From the IMG/VR virus record IMGVR_UViG_3300031999_000214, positions 1 through 22,432 of that record: a stretch of DNA of 22,432 nt; one strand, 5' to 3'. Below are positions 15,298-22,025 of the stretch, in pieces; within the stretch, counting starts at the first letter, position 1, and each line of letters opens with the position of its first letter. The notes under the pieces were generated by a model that saw only the letters and a program-made list of their open reading frames with translations, was not told where the DNA came from and searched no databases. The DNA comes from a virus. A program made the position numbers and the translations under genes.

Positions 15298-16791
15298 CTA
15301 TAAAGGTACAATAACTTCCCCCAATCCATTCGGTTGAATTATGACCCTCCCTGTGATCACCTTATGAAAGCATTCGGAATCAATGCGCTTGATAAAACCA
15401 CGCAATATTATTCCCCTCTGTTCGTCACTGGTTCTATCCAGTGCTGCCTGAATATTTGCAATAATATCGTCCGGCGATAATAATACTACTGGTGGAACTA
15501 TTGTCGTTTGTGCAAGTGACTGTTGTAGTTCCAACTGTTTCGTTTCCAATGTACTGAGTTCATCCAACATAGACCGGCTGTGACCTGCCTCCCGAATGGC
15601 AGCCAATATATGTGATATTGCCTGTTGGGTTGATTGCAGTTCTTGCGTATTGCGTTGACATAGAATATCATGAGACCTGGATAATGCCGCTTCCTGCGCT
15701 TGCGCTTCTTTGAATACTTCATCCAGTACATTTCTATCCATGATAATGAAACGTATTCCATCCATTACGCGGGATTCAATATCCCATTTTGGGATATAAC
15801 CATTGTCGCATGGGGTCACGGTTGCATTACTCTGGCAGCGATAATAGTCATATTGCTTATGTCCAGTCGGATTAGACGAGCGTCCAGTCATCGCCATACC
15901 GCATCGACTGCAGAATAGGATACCAGTTAGCCAGAAGCGGGAACGGATAGCGCGGGGGTGATTGTACCCATTACGCTTGCTGCGCTCTTCCTGGACCTTC
16001 CTGGTAGATTCCCACAGCTCATTTGAGATGATTGGCTCACAATAACCTTCTATTGTCTCACCCCCATAGTTATACACGCCGATATAGATTGGATTATTGA
16101 ACATTGCCCCATAACTGGTTAGCCATGGGTAGATGTGAAGGGCAGCATCTATTTCACGGGTCAATGATCCGTCAGACCGCATCTCAAATGCGCGCTGGAC
16201 TATTGGCGCAGTATGTGGATTGGGAATAAGATGACTGATAATGTGCGGACTGCCATCCCTGCGGGTACCAATCGATTCTTTCTCTAACATATACCCGAAT
16301 GGTGCTTTGGTAGTATGGGCGTGGTGGGTGTGCACTACGTAGTGAAGCCCACGTCTTACATTGCGCTTCAGATCCAGTAGGAACTTGGCGTTGGCATATG
16401 CCTTAACACCCAGCATTAGACTGCCTTCCAATCCCTCTGGTACTGCGTCCGATATGCTATGGACTATGTAACCTTGCCGCTTCATATCGCTGACATAGTA
16501 CATCAAATCGTCATAGTCACGGGATAGACGGGCAAACTCCCACAGGACAATACCCTTCTCCGGAACATGGTTGGATAGATATTCGATCATGGCCAGGAAC
16601 TGGTCACGTGGTGCTGTGGTGGCTCCTGACCTGGCAACATCCTCGAAGATGCGCGATAACAAAAGCCCCTGTTCGGCGCACCATTTGCCGATGGATTCCT
16701 TCTGCTGGATTGTCGAGAGCTCTTGATCATGTCCCCCGCTATCGCGCACATAACCGCATACGCGAGAGCCAGGCGGGAATATATCAGTCAT
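15298..16791 (-). CDS. int: Large serine recombinase (phage integrase)
   Basis: A 497-residue large serine integrase. Residues about 10-155 are the catalytic resolvase domain, with Ser18 in GYVRDSGGHDQE as the likely nucleophile and the downstream LWEFARLSRD arginine motif. Residues about 165-270 are the recombinase domain (NVRRGLHYVV ... KAPFGYMLE; FNNPIYIGVY). A zinc ribbon follows (FCSRCGMAMTGR ... YYRCQ ... C), then a coiled-coil segment (about 365-430) typical of the synapsis-controlling arm. The length is normal for the family. It integrates and, with a directionality factor, excises the phage. Its start overlaps the repressor stop by 8 bases, so the two form one leftward operon. No recombination directionality factor is recognisable. 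Confidence 0.93.
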   Translation of the reverse strand: MTDIFPPGSRVCGYVRDSGGHDQELSTIQQKESIGKWCAEQGLLLSRIFEDVARSGATTAPRDQFLAMIEYLSNHVPEKGIVLWEFARLSRDYDDLMYYVSDMKRQGYIVHSISDAVPEGLEGSLMLGVKAYANAKFLLDLKRNVRRGLHYVVHTHHAHTTKAPFGYMLEKESIGTRRDGSPHIISHLIPNPHTAPIVQRAFEMRSDGSLTREIDAALHIYPWLTSYGAMFNNPIYIGVYNYGGETIEGYCEPIISNELWESTRKVQEERSKRNGYNHPRAIRSRFWLTGILFCSRCGMAMTGRSSNPTGHKQYDYYRCQSNATVTPCDNGYIPKWDIESRVMDGIRFIIMDRNVLDEVFKEAQAQEAALSRSHDILCQRNTQELQSTQQAISHILAAIREAGHSRSMLDELSTLETKQLELQQSLAQTTIVPPVVLLSPDDIIANIQAALDRTSDEQRGIILRGFIKRIDSECFHKVITGRVIIQPNGLGEVIVPL

Positions 16792-17137
16792 TTGGGGAAT
16801 ATGTACCGTTCTTCTCAGCGATCCTGCGTTTCATTCGGACATATTCGAGAATGTCCTCTTTGTCCGACATGCCAAACCCGCCTAGGTCTTGTAATACCTC
16901 TTCAATAATATCATCGGTATTTACCTCTGCATCTGCAATACCAGCAGCACGAAGTACAACAACAACTGGCTTATTGAATACCTTGGCGATTGCCTTACAC
17001 ATATCAACGCCTGGATTACGTTTACCGGCAAACATTAGACTGATGGCAGGCTCAGAGAAATTGATCTGACGTGCCAATTCAGAATGCTTCCAGTTTCGTT
17101 CTTTAAGTTCAATCTCCAGCCATTCTGTGAAACTCAT
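16784..17137 (-). CDS. XRE-family phage repressor (HTH only)
   Basis: A 117-residue protein if it starts at ATG 17137 (MSFTEWLEIELKER). The helix-turn-helix is at residues about 12-65 (KHSELARQINFSEPAISLMFAGKRNPGVDMCKAIAKVF), followed by a short acidic helical tail. There is no S24/LexA peptidase domain. A longer in-frame start at 17218 would add 27 residues, but its start codon would sit on the early promoter's transcription start, so I prefer 17137. The start overlaps the end of an 11-codon leader (17138-17171 region) as ATGA. It lies divergent from the RHH gene and upstream of integrase. Likely role: maintenance of lysogeny by binding the shared operator region. Confidence 0.8.
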   Translation of the reverse strand: MSFTEWLEIELKERNWKHSELARQINFSEPAISLMFAGKRNPGVDMCKAIAKVFNKPVVVVLRAAGIADAEVNTDDIIEEVLQDLGGFGMSDKEDILEYVRMKRRIAEKNGTYSPND

Positions 17138-17183
17138 AAGAAGTATGTTACCAGAGTTAAGGTTATCATTGGTAAATTCCCTC

Positions 17184-17211
17184 TTGACAATTAGTAAACT
17201 TTGTATATAAT
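17184..17211 (+). promoter_or_regulatory. Rightward early promoter, consensus sigma-70
   Basis: TTGACA (17184-17189), a 16-base spacer and TATAAT (17206-17211): both hexamers are perfect. The predicted start is near 17218. It drives the RHH gene and the early operon and lies within the divergent repressor control region. Confidence 0.88.
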
Positions 17212-17238
17212 TATCCATAGTAATACATACCTTTACTA
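17192..17238. promoter_or_regulatory. Candidate operator: 7-bp inverted repeat around the early promoter
   Basis: TAGTAAA (17192-17198) and TTTACTA (17232-17238) are perfect inverted copies flanking the -10 box and start site. Related GTAA/TTAC half-sites recur nearby (17144-17176 and 17219-17229). Placement suits repression by the XRE protein or autoregulation by the RHH protein. Confidence 0.45.
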
Positions 17239-17258
17239 CAACGAAAGTGAGTGTAATA

Positions 17259-17456
17259 ATGCCATATCAAACAGTTGGACTAGATGTAGAAACATATGAT
17301 GCCTTGAAAGCAATGGCGCAAAAGAATGATAGGAAAATCATTGATCAGATTCGTTTCATGCTAAAGACTTTCCAGGCGATGGACATTCTGGAAATAGAAA
17401 CATTACCTCATCCTGCGGATGCCCATCCAATTCCAGTAATAAAGGTAAATAAATAA
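17259..17456 (+). CDS. Arc/MetJ-type ribbon-helix-helix regulator
   Basis: A 65-residue protein from ATG 17259, with AGTGAG 9 bases upstream; a GTG at 17247 is the alternative start. The layout is a basic ribbon strand (QTVGLDVE), helix A (TYDALKAMAQKN), a turn and helix B (RKIIDQIRFMLKTFQAM), typical of ribbon-helix-helix DNA-binding dimers such as Arc. The acidic Pro-rich tail is unassigned. It is the first gene of the early operon, where a Cro- or Arc-like switch protein is expected. It probably binds the inverted repeats at its own promoter. Confidence 0.75.
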   Translation: MPYQTVGLDVETYDALKAMAQKNDRKIIDQIRFMLKTFQAMDILEIETLPHPADAHPIPVIKVNK

Positions 17457-17457
17457 C

Positions 17458-17604
17458 ATGGATACCCACCGGGCGGCTATCGTTATTCTTGCGAAGTTGG
17501 TACTTGAGATCATCCATGCTCAAACTATAGCAGATAAATCAACTGTTGTCACAATAGGGGTCACTTCAGGGGAAGAAGTGGGAGTAAATGGGGCGCAATT
17601 ATGA
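17458..17604 (+). CDS. Small hypothetical protein (48 aa)
   Basis: ATG at 17458 directly follows the RHH stop, and the TGA at 17602-17604 overlaps the next ATG (ATGA), a coupling seen throughout this operon. The protein begins MDTHRAAIVILAKLVLEIIHAQ, an amphipathic helix, then a short beta-prone half. The ribosome site is weak (AAGG 13 bases upstream). No family recognised. Confidence 0.5.
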   Translation: MDTHRAAIVILAKLVLEIIHAQTIADKSTVVTIGVTSGEEVGVNGAQL

Positions 17605-17825
17605 TGCCCAATCACATGGCAACGACTATCAAGAGAATGCCGAATACAGCAAAGCATTCCATCGAGGACTCAATTGCCATAGCCAGACAAGGAATCAGGG
17701 TCGTTAAGGAGTTTCACCAGCACTCGATGGATCCGGCAGTAATGCACAAAATGATGGAATTACTTGGTCTATTTGAAGAAATCGAGAACAAGATCAAATC
17801 GATCAAATGTGAGGAGACAAAATGA
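17601..17825 (+). CDS. Hypothetical early protein (74 aa)
   Basis: A small basic-then-acidic helical protein (MMPNHMATTIKRM ... EEIENKIKSIKCEETK) overlapped at both ends by ATGA junctions. The second codon is also ATG, so the exact start is uncertain. The C-terminal half is Met-rich (AVMHKMMELLGLFEEIE) and probably helical. No family recognised; the role is inferred only as an early phage gene. Confidence 0.6.
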   Translation: MMPNHMATTIKRMPNTAKHSIEDSIAIARQGIRVVKEFHQHSMDPAVMHKMMELLGLFEEIENKIKSIKCEETK

Positions 17826-18094
17826 CCTACTACGAGTTACAGGAATTAGCGCATAAAAATTGGATGAAAGCTCAAGAAAAGACGGACATTATTGAGTATT
17901 TATATACCCACAATCGCATTGACGATGATACGAAATATACAATGTTTCAAGAAGTCCGGGCGCTCCAGGAGCAGGCATCGAAACTGGAGAAGCAGGCCGT
18001 TGATGCGATGATCAATGATTGGAAAGCACAATATGTGGAAGAAATCCAACGTGAAAAAGAACACCAACAACAGATGTACGACGAAAGACCATAG
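17822..18094 (+). CDS. Hypothetical coiled-coil early protein (90 aa)
   Basis: ATG overlaps the previous stop (ATGA), with GAGGAG about 8 bases before it. The protein is almost entirely helical and charged, with a coiled-coil-like stretch (MFQEVRALQEQASKLEKQAVDAMINDWKAQYVEEIQREKEHQQQ). It lies immediately upstream of the RecT-like gene and may partner with it, but no family is recognised. No membrane segment. Confidence 0.65.
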   Translation: MTYYELQELAHKNWMKAQEKTDIIEYLYTHNRIDDDTKYTMFQEVRALQEQASKLEKQAVDAMINDWKAQYVEEIQREKEHQQQMYDERP

Positions 18095-18107
18095 AAAAGA
18101 GGAGAGA

Positions 18108-18884
18108 ATGACCGAGAATAAGTTAGCGATTTATTCACAGTTCGACCAGATCAAGGCTGCAGCGATAGCATTGCAGCAATCTGGCTATTTCAAGGATGTT
18201 ACCAGCCAGGCGCAGGCAATCGTGAAAGTGATGGCAGGCGCTGAGTTGGGACTGCCCCCATTTGCGAGCATGAGTGGCATCTTCATTATCCAGGGCAAGC
18301 CGGTGCTGGGTGCCAATATCCTGGCCACACTGGTGAAGAACGATCCCCGCTACAACTACCAGGTTAAGCAATGCACGCATAACATTTGTGAGCTCATATG
18401 GTTCGAGGATGGAAAGCAGGTCGGAACCTCCACGTTCACCATCGAAGAAGCCAAGACAGCCGGACTGACCGATAAGGATAACTGGCGCAAGTTCCCGTCA
18501 GATATGCTATTTGCTCGGGCGATCAGCCGGGGCGCAAGACGATTTGCACCCGGTATCTTCGGCGGCAGTCCAGTTTACACACCCGATGAGATGGGAGTGG
18601 ATGTCAACGAAGAGGGGATGATCGATGTGGTTGCCACGGAGATAGTACCACAAGTAGTACCACCCCCCGATGGCGACATGACGCTGGAGCAAGCCATGGC
18701 GGTCACCAACAGCGAGGGGGCGCTGTACGGCGATCTATCCACCGAAGTCCTGGCGAACATGACCATTGGTATCAACAAGGGGCTGAAGAAGGATATATCC
18801 AACGAGAAGCAGAGCGAATACCTGCACAAGCTGGATGCGATCAAGATGATATTGAACAGCCGAAGTGTGCCGGTGGGAGCATAG
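18108..18884 (+). CDS. recT: RecT-like single-strand annealing protein
   Basis: A 258-residue protein from ATG 18108, with a strong AGAGGAGAG site; longer upstream starts overlap the previous gene and are rejected. Family-like segments are a helical start, AIVKVMAGAELGLPPFASMSGIFIIQGKPVLGANILATLV, a strand region, EEAKTAGL ... NWRKFPSDMLFARAISRGARRFAP and TPDEMG. This resembles phage RecT-type recombinases, which anneal single-stranded DNA at resected ends or forks. The C-terminal 70 residues are acidic and variable. No exonuclease (RecE/YqaJ-like) gene is visible nearby. The codon choice is noticeably more GC-rich than the neighbouring ParB-like gene, a possible sign of separate acquisition. 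Confidence 0.75.
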   Translation: MTENKLAIYSQFDQIKAAAIALQQSGYFKDVTSQAQAIVKVMAGAELGLPPFASMSGIFIIQGKPVLGANILATLVKNDPRYNYQVKQCTHNICELIWFEDGKQVGTSTFTIEEAKTAGLTDKDNWRKFPSDMLFARAISRGARRFAPGIFGGSPVYTPDEMGVDVNEEGMIDVVATEIVPQVVPPPDGDMTLEQAMAVTNSEGALYGDLSTEVLANMTIGINKGLKKDISNEKQSEYLHKLDAIKMILNSRSVPVGA

Positions 18885-18938
18885 TTACCGACACGTGCGC
18901 GCGGAGCCGGTAACTCCGCTTCATTCTCCTCCTCAGAA

Positions 18939-18969
18939 GGCTGGGTGGGACAGGGACCTCCACCCAGCC
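18939..18969 (+). other. Perfect 10-bp hairpin after recT-like gene
   Basis: GGCTGGGTGG (18939-18948) pairs with CCACCCAGCC (18960-18969) across an 11-base loop. No T-run follows, so it is not a classical terminator. Just upstream, GTTACCG/CGGTAAC (18884-18890, 18908-18914) and GCGGAG/CTCCGC (18901-18906, 18914-18919) offer further competing stems. Confidence 0.6.
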
Positions 18970-18981
18970 GGAGGGGAAACC

Positions 18982-19010
18982 TTCACAAGAGATACATTAA
19001 GTGTTACCAT
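18982..19010 (+). promoter_or_regulatory. Candidate promoter for the ParB-like gene
   Basis: TTCACA (18982-18987, 5/6 match), 17-base spacer and TACCAT (19005-19010, 4/6) preceded by TGT, an extended -10. The predicted start near 19017 coincides with the beginning of the perfect 12-bp inverted repeat, so the mRNA would carry a structured leader of about 114 nt. Confidence 0.4.
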
Positions 19011-19015
19011 AGTTA

Positions 19016-19100
19016 TGTTGAGGATAGATTGGATCGGAACAAATAGCCCGCTTATGACCGCTATCCTCAACAAATAGCCGATCAGGTCTTAGGCGGGCTA
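19016..19100. repeat. Interleaved inverted repeats upstream of the ParB-like gene
   Basis: Three perfect complementary pairs occur in the order A-C-B-A'-C'-B'. A is TGTTGAGGATAG/CTATCCTCAACA (19016-19027, 19061-19072). C is GATCGG/CCGATC (19032-19037, 19078-19083). B is TAGCCCGC/GCGGGCTA (19044-19051, 19093-19100). In addition, AACAAATAGCC occurs twice, 31 bases apart (19038-19048, 19069-19079). As DNA this could be a ParB-binding or origin site; as RNA, a pseudoknot or switching leader. Confidence 0.65.
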
Positions 19101-19130
19101 ATTGTTAATAACACAACGAAAGGGAATCAA

Positions 19131-20033
19131 ATGAAAATTGAATTAACGAAAATCCATCCATCACCAAATCCCATCCGTAAGACTTGGGATGAAGAAAAGA
19201 TGAAGGAATTAATGTGGTCGCTGATGGAAGAGGGACAGGTAGAACCCATCGGAGTTAGAGAGAACGGAGCCGGATATATCGTAGTATGGGGACATCGTAG
19301 GGTTGAGGCTGCAAGGCGAGCAACCTGGACAGAGATCGAAGCAAGTCTTGTTCCTGCTAATGAGATTGATAACCTTATCCAGGCTGGGATTGAGAACTTG
19401 TCAAGTGAGGATATGTCGAAAGAGGATAAGGCTGAATGGGCGGATAGATTGATAAAACTAGGATTAAGCCATACGGAAATATCGAGGCGTTCTACCGTTC
19501 CAATACCGACTATAAGCGCTTGGCTATTAGGTAAAAGAGAGGCAGATTCCGGAGTTTTTATCGATAAAAACTTAGATGACAGCCGGGATGATGGAATGAT
19601 GAAAATACGTCACATAGCCTATGTATTGGGAGATGATATAAACTCAAAGAGAGCGGTAGCGAGCAAAGTATCGCGAGACAACTTGAATCGGGATGAAACC
19701 CGTCAAGTTGCTGAAGCCTATCGCGACGCTCCATCTCCCCAGGTCAAGGCAGCCGTTCTAAAAGTTGATGTGGAAAAGCATGATACTGCTCAGGACATTA
19801 TCAGGAAAGCCGATGTAATCTATTCGGGTGAGAGAAAAATTCCATCCCTGATGCAAGCACCCCTGGTAGTGCAGGGTTTTAGGGATTGGCAGGAGTTGGG
19901 GGATAGCATCCGTTATTTGAAGCATGTCAATCAGGATACTGCTACGGCTATGCTAATCCTGAAACAATGGATTGGATATTGTGAAACTCGGCTGGCAGAG
20001 ATGAAAGCAATAACGGAGCCGTCCAATGATTGA
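19131..20033 (+). CDS. ParB-like nuclease-domain / partition-type DNA-binding protein
   Basis: A 300-residue protein. Residues 1-75 are a ParB/Srx N-terminal domain: IHPSPNPIRKTWDEEKMKELMWSLMEEGQVEPIGVRENGAGYIVVWGHRR, where G54-H-R-R57 stands in place of the usual GERR nucleotide-binding motif. Residues about 108-137 are a helix-turn-helix (LSHTEISRRSTVPIPTISAWLLG). The remainder is helical. AAGGG precedes the ATG. No ParA-type ATPase is next to it, so plasmid-like partition is not proven; phage ParB-like proteins also act in replication or transcription. The inverted and direct repeats just upstream are its most obvious candidate binding site. Confidence 0.8.
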   Translation: MKIELTKIHPSPNPIRKTWDEEKMKELMWSLMEEGQVEPIGVRENGAGYIVVWGHRRVEAARRATWTEIEASLVPANEIDNLIQAGIENLSSEDMSKEDKAEWADRLIKLGLSHTEISRRSTVPIPTISAWLLGKREADSGVFIDKNLDDSRDDGMMKIRHIAYVLGDDINSKRAVASKVSRDNLNRDETRQVAEAYRDAPSPQVKAAVLKVDVEKHDTAQDIIRKADVIYSGERKIPSLMQAPLVVQGFRDWQELGDSIRYLKHVNQDTATAMLILKQWIGYCETRLAEMKAITEPSND

Positions 20034-20277
20034 GCGCATTGACAATTTGCTCCAAGACTGGCGGCTGGACTGGATGAACTATGGTGAGTTTCTGGGGATA
20101 AGATACAAGCTCACGAAGATACGAGAACAATTGTTTGCAGGCAACGAATTGAAGAATGGCGCAGAAGATTACATTAACCGAACGGAAATTCATATCCAAA
20201 ACATATATCCTCACAAAAAGATGGGAACTATTGATGGTGAGGCAAACCAGGAATATTGGGTTATCACCAAGGATTAA
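20026..20277 (+). CDS. Hypothetical early protein (83 aa)
   Basis: Overlaps the end of the ParB-like gene by 8 bases, with ACGGAG about 8 bases before its ATG. The protein is helical and charged at the N-terminus (MIERIDNLLQDWRLDWMNYGEFLGIRYKLTKIREQLFAGNE) with a less regular tail. No family recognised. It lies between ParB-like and replication genes and is probably co-translated with both. Confidence 0.6.
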   Translation: MIERIDNLLQDWRLDWMNYGEFLGIRYKLTKIREQLFAGNELKNGAEDYINRTEIHIQNIYPHKKMGTIDGEANQEYWVITKD

Positions 20278-20282
20278 TAGTC

Positions 20283-21035
20283 ATGCCCAAATACCGCCAA
20301 CTCTACACCAAAGTAATTGACAGTTTCGATTTCAATGAAATGCCGGACGACTTCACCAGGGTGGTATGGCTGATGTTGCCTCTTATCCTGGATTGTGAGG
20401 GACGCGGAATAGGTAATATGGCATGGGTAAAATCCAAATTATTCCCATTAAGAATAGATGTTACCGCAGATCAACTTGAGGATTCTTTCAAATGGCTACA
20501 AGACCGGAAGATGGTTGTATTCTATGAGGTTGAAAGTCGTCTTTATTTTTATATTCCAACATTCAAAACTTACCAGAAGGGAACCGAATATGAAACCTCA
20601 AGTTTACTTCCAGCTCCTCTTGAGGTAACCTTAAACCAATCTCAAGGTAACTTTAAAGTAAGCTCAGACCAGCCTCCGCCGGCTGCCTCTGCATCTGCTT
20701 CTGCATATGAATCTGCATCTGCGATTGATTCTGAATCTCCCCAATTTGACAAAATAAAGTCACACATTGAGAAGATTACTGGAATACCGGCAATGCCAAA
20801 GTCGATAAGAGCCATTGAAGAAATAATTGAATTTGGAGGATCGTCAGAAGATATTACTGCTGGTTATGGTTGGTTTAAGGACAATGCCGATAAACCACTG
20901 AAATATTATAGTCAACTTATCGGTCCTACTAGGACGGCAATGTCGATAAGAGTAAACGGCAAGAATGGCAAGGGGAAGCGTAGTGATCGCAGAGACACCC
21001 CCGAAGCGCGTGCTAAGTACGCGGAAATAGACTAG
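20283..21035 (+). CDS. DnaD-like phage replication initiation protein
   Basis: A 250-residue protein from ATG 20283 with AAGGA upstream; an in-frame start at 20256 overlaps the previous gene and is rejected. The N-terminal about 105 residues (KYRQLYTKVIDSFDFNEMPDDFTRVVWLMLPLILDCEGRG ... FYIPTFKTYQKG) resemble the winged-helix domain of phage replisome-organiser/DnaD-like proteins. Residues about 130-155 are a low-complexity linker (SASASAYESASAIDSES). A C-terminal helical domain (EEIIEFGGSSEDITAGYGWFKDNADKPL) and a basic tail follow. Such proteins open the origin and recruit the helicase loader. No helicase or loader gene is visible before the window ends. Confidence 0.7.
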   Translation: MPKYRQLYTKVIDSFDFNEMPDDFTRVVWLMLPLILDCEGRGIGNMAWVKSKLFPLRIDVTADQLEDSFKWLQDRKMVVFYEVESRLYFYIPTFKTYQKGTEYETSSLLPAPLEVTLNQSQGNFKVSSDQPPPAASASASAYESASAIDSESPQFDKIKSHIEKITGIPAMPKSIRAIEEIIEFGGSSEDITAGYGWFKDNADKPLKYYSQLIGPTRTAMSIRVNGKNGKGKRSDRRDTPEARAKYAEID

Positions 21036-21061
21036 TACACACAAAGAAAGGACATGAGGAG

Positions 21062-21769
21062 ATGAAATACTATAAGGTTCTGAGAGACGGTCATTCGTGT
21101 GTTGGTAGCAAGATGGACTGGACGAAATACCTGCCGGTGGATGGGCAGCCAGGGAAATGGACACGGAAGATTGGTGGTGAGTTGGAGTTATGTAAGAAAG
21201 GCTATCATCTGACTGACGAAAGCCATCTGATTGATTGGATAAATGGCAACCAGTTATTCGAGGCTGAGGCTGATGGTGAAGTCTTGCAAGGGGATAACAA
21301 GGTATGCTGCCGCCGGGTAAGACTATTGCGCCAGGTTGAAGGGTGGAATGATAGAACGCTGAGGTTGTTTGCGGTCTGGTGTGCGCGTGAGGCTTTGAAA
21401 CTTGTCAAGAAACCAGACCCGCGCAGTATTTACGCTTGTGACGTTGCCGAGAAATATGCGAATGGGCAGGCGACTAAAGAGGAGTTGGATGCCGCCTGGG
21501 ATGCCGCCAGGGCTGCCGCCAGGGCTGCCGCCAGGGATGCCGCCTGGGATGCCGCCAGGGCTGCCGCCTGGGCTGCCGCCTGGGATGCCGCCAGGGATGC
21601 CGCCTGGGCTGCCGCCTGGGATGCCGCCTGGGATGCCGCCTGGGATGCCGCCAGGGATGCCTCCTGGGATGCCGCCAGGGCTGCCGCCTGGGATGCCGCC
21701 AGGGATGCCGCCTGGGATGCCGCCTGGGCTGCACAGAATAAGAAGTTATTGGAAATGATCGGGGAGTAG
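21062..21769 (+). CDS. DUF7666-like phage protein with Ala-Trp/Arg-Asp repeat tail
   Basis: A 235-residue protein. Residues 1-140 resemble the small phage domain often annotated DUF7666 ([14 protein letters not shown] ... [12 protein letters not shown] ... [25 protein letters not shown]). Residues about 144-223 are 20 tandem tetrapeptides AA[W/R][D/A], predicted to form one long helix with Trp and Arg/Asp stripes. The extreme C-terminus is [11 protein letters not shown]. Similar Ala-rich repeat tails occur in phage proteins of unknown function, sometimes called putative immunity proteins. No catalytic motif is evident. The DNA encoding the tail is a near-perfect 12-bp repeat and should be slippage-prone. 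Confidence 0.7.
   Translation: MKYYKVLRDGHSCVGSKMDWTKYLPVDGQPGKWTRKIGGELELCKKGYHLTDESHLIDWINGNQLFEAEADGEVLQGDNKVCCRRVRLLRQVEGWNDRTLRLFAVWCAREALKLVKKPDPRSIYACDVAEKYANGQATKEELDAAWDAARAAARAAARDAAWDAARAAAWAAAWDAARDAAWAAAWDAAWDAAWDAARDASWDAARAAAWDAARDAAWDAAWAAQNKKLLEMIGE
21491..21730 (+). repeat. 12-bp tandem repeat, 20 units
   Basis: The unit is GCCGCC[T/A]GGG[A/C]T. Only two positions vary, switching Trp/Arg and Asp/Ala, apart from one TCC (unit 15). Period 12 bp, 240 bp in total, no indels. The array is free of stops in several frames on both strands, which explains the extra open frames there. Confidence 0.95.
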
Positions 21770-21778
21770 GAGAAGTGA

Positions 21779-21946
21779 ATGACAAAGAATAAAGCGATTG
21801 CGATGGCTATTGAAGCGATACGAAGATTGGCGAATGACTTATATGGGATTGACAGCAAATATCATCCCGATCAAAAAGTGCGCTGGGATAAATGGCAACA
21901 GGCGATAAAGATATTGGAGGAGTTGAGAGATGTTAGCCAGCACTAA
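21779..21946 (+). CDS. Small hypothetical protein (55 aa)
   Basis: ATG at 21779 with a strong AGGAGAAG site, and TAA at 21944-21946. The protein is helical and charged (MTKNKAIAMAIEAIRRLAN ... VRWDKWQQAIKILEELRDVSQH). The WDKWQQAI segment is typical of small phage early proteins, but no family is recognised. It overlaps the next small gene by 17 bases. Confidence 0.65.
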   Translation: MTKNKAIAMAIEAIRRLANDLYGIDSKYHPDQKVRWDKWQQAIKILEELRDVSQH

Positions 21947-22025
21947 TATACTTGGGATTATCTTGCTTCTACTGGTAGTAATAGCTGCACTGGTATGCCA
22001 GCATGAGCTGTGGAAGGATGAATAA
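21930..22025 (+). CDS. Tiny single-pass membrane protein (31 aa)
   Basis: ATG at 21930 with GGAGG 9 bases upstream. The protein is MLASTNILGIILLLLVVIAALVCQHELWKDE: one transmembrane helix of about 18 residues and a short charged end. There is no signal-peptidase site. It could be a small regulator or holin-like peptide, but its position among early genes argues against lysis. The function is unknown. Confidence 0.6.
   Translation: MLASTNILGIILLLLVVIAALVCQHELWKDE

Noticed and set aside
17138-17218. Longer repressor N-terminus starting at 17218
   Set aside because: Its start codon would sit on the early promoter's transcription start, and the added residues do not resemble the helix-turn-helix family.
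18015-18107. Upstream start for the RecT-like gene
   Set aside because: This part overlaps the preceding gene; ATG 18108 has a strong AGAGGAGAG site and a family-like N-terminus.
18939-18969. Intrinsic terminator after the recT-like gene
   Set aside because: The stem is perfect but no T-run follows it on either strand.
21402-21758. Collagen-like PPG(M/L) repeat ORF in a shifted frame, and Arg/Pro-rich ORFs on the minus strand
   Set aside because: They arise from the stop-free 12-bp repeat array. The frame of 21062-21769 has a real N-terminal domain and a ribosome site.
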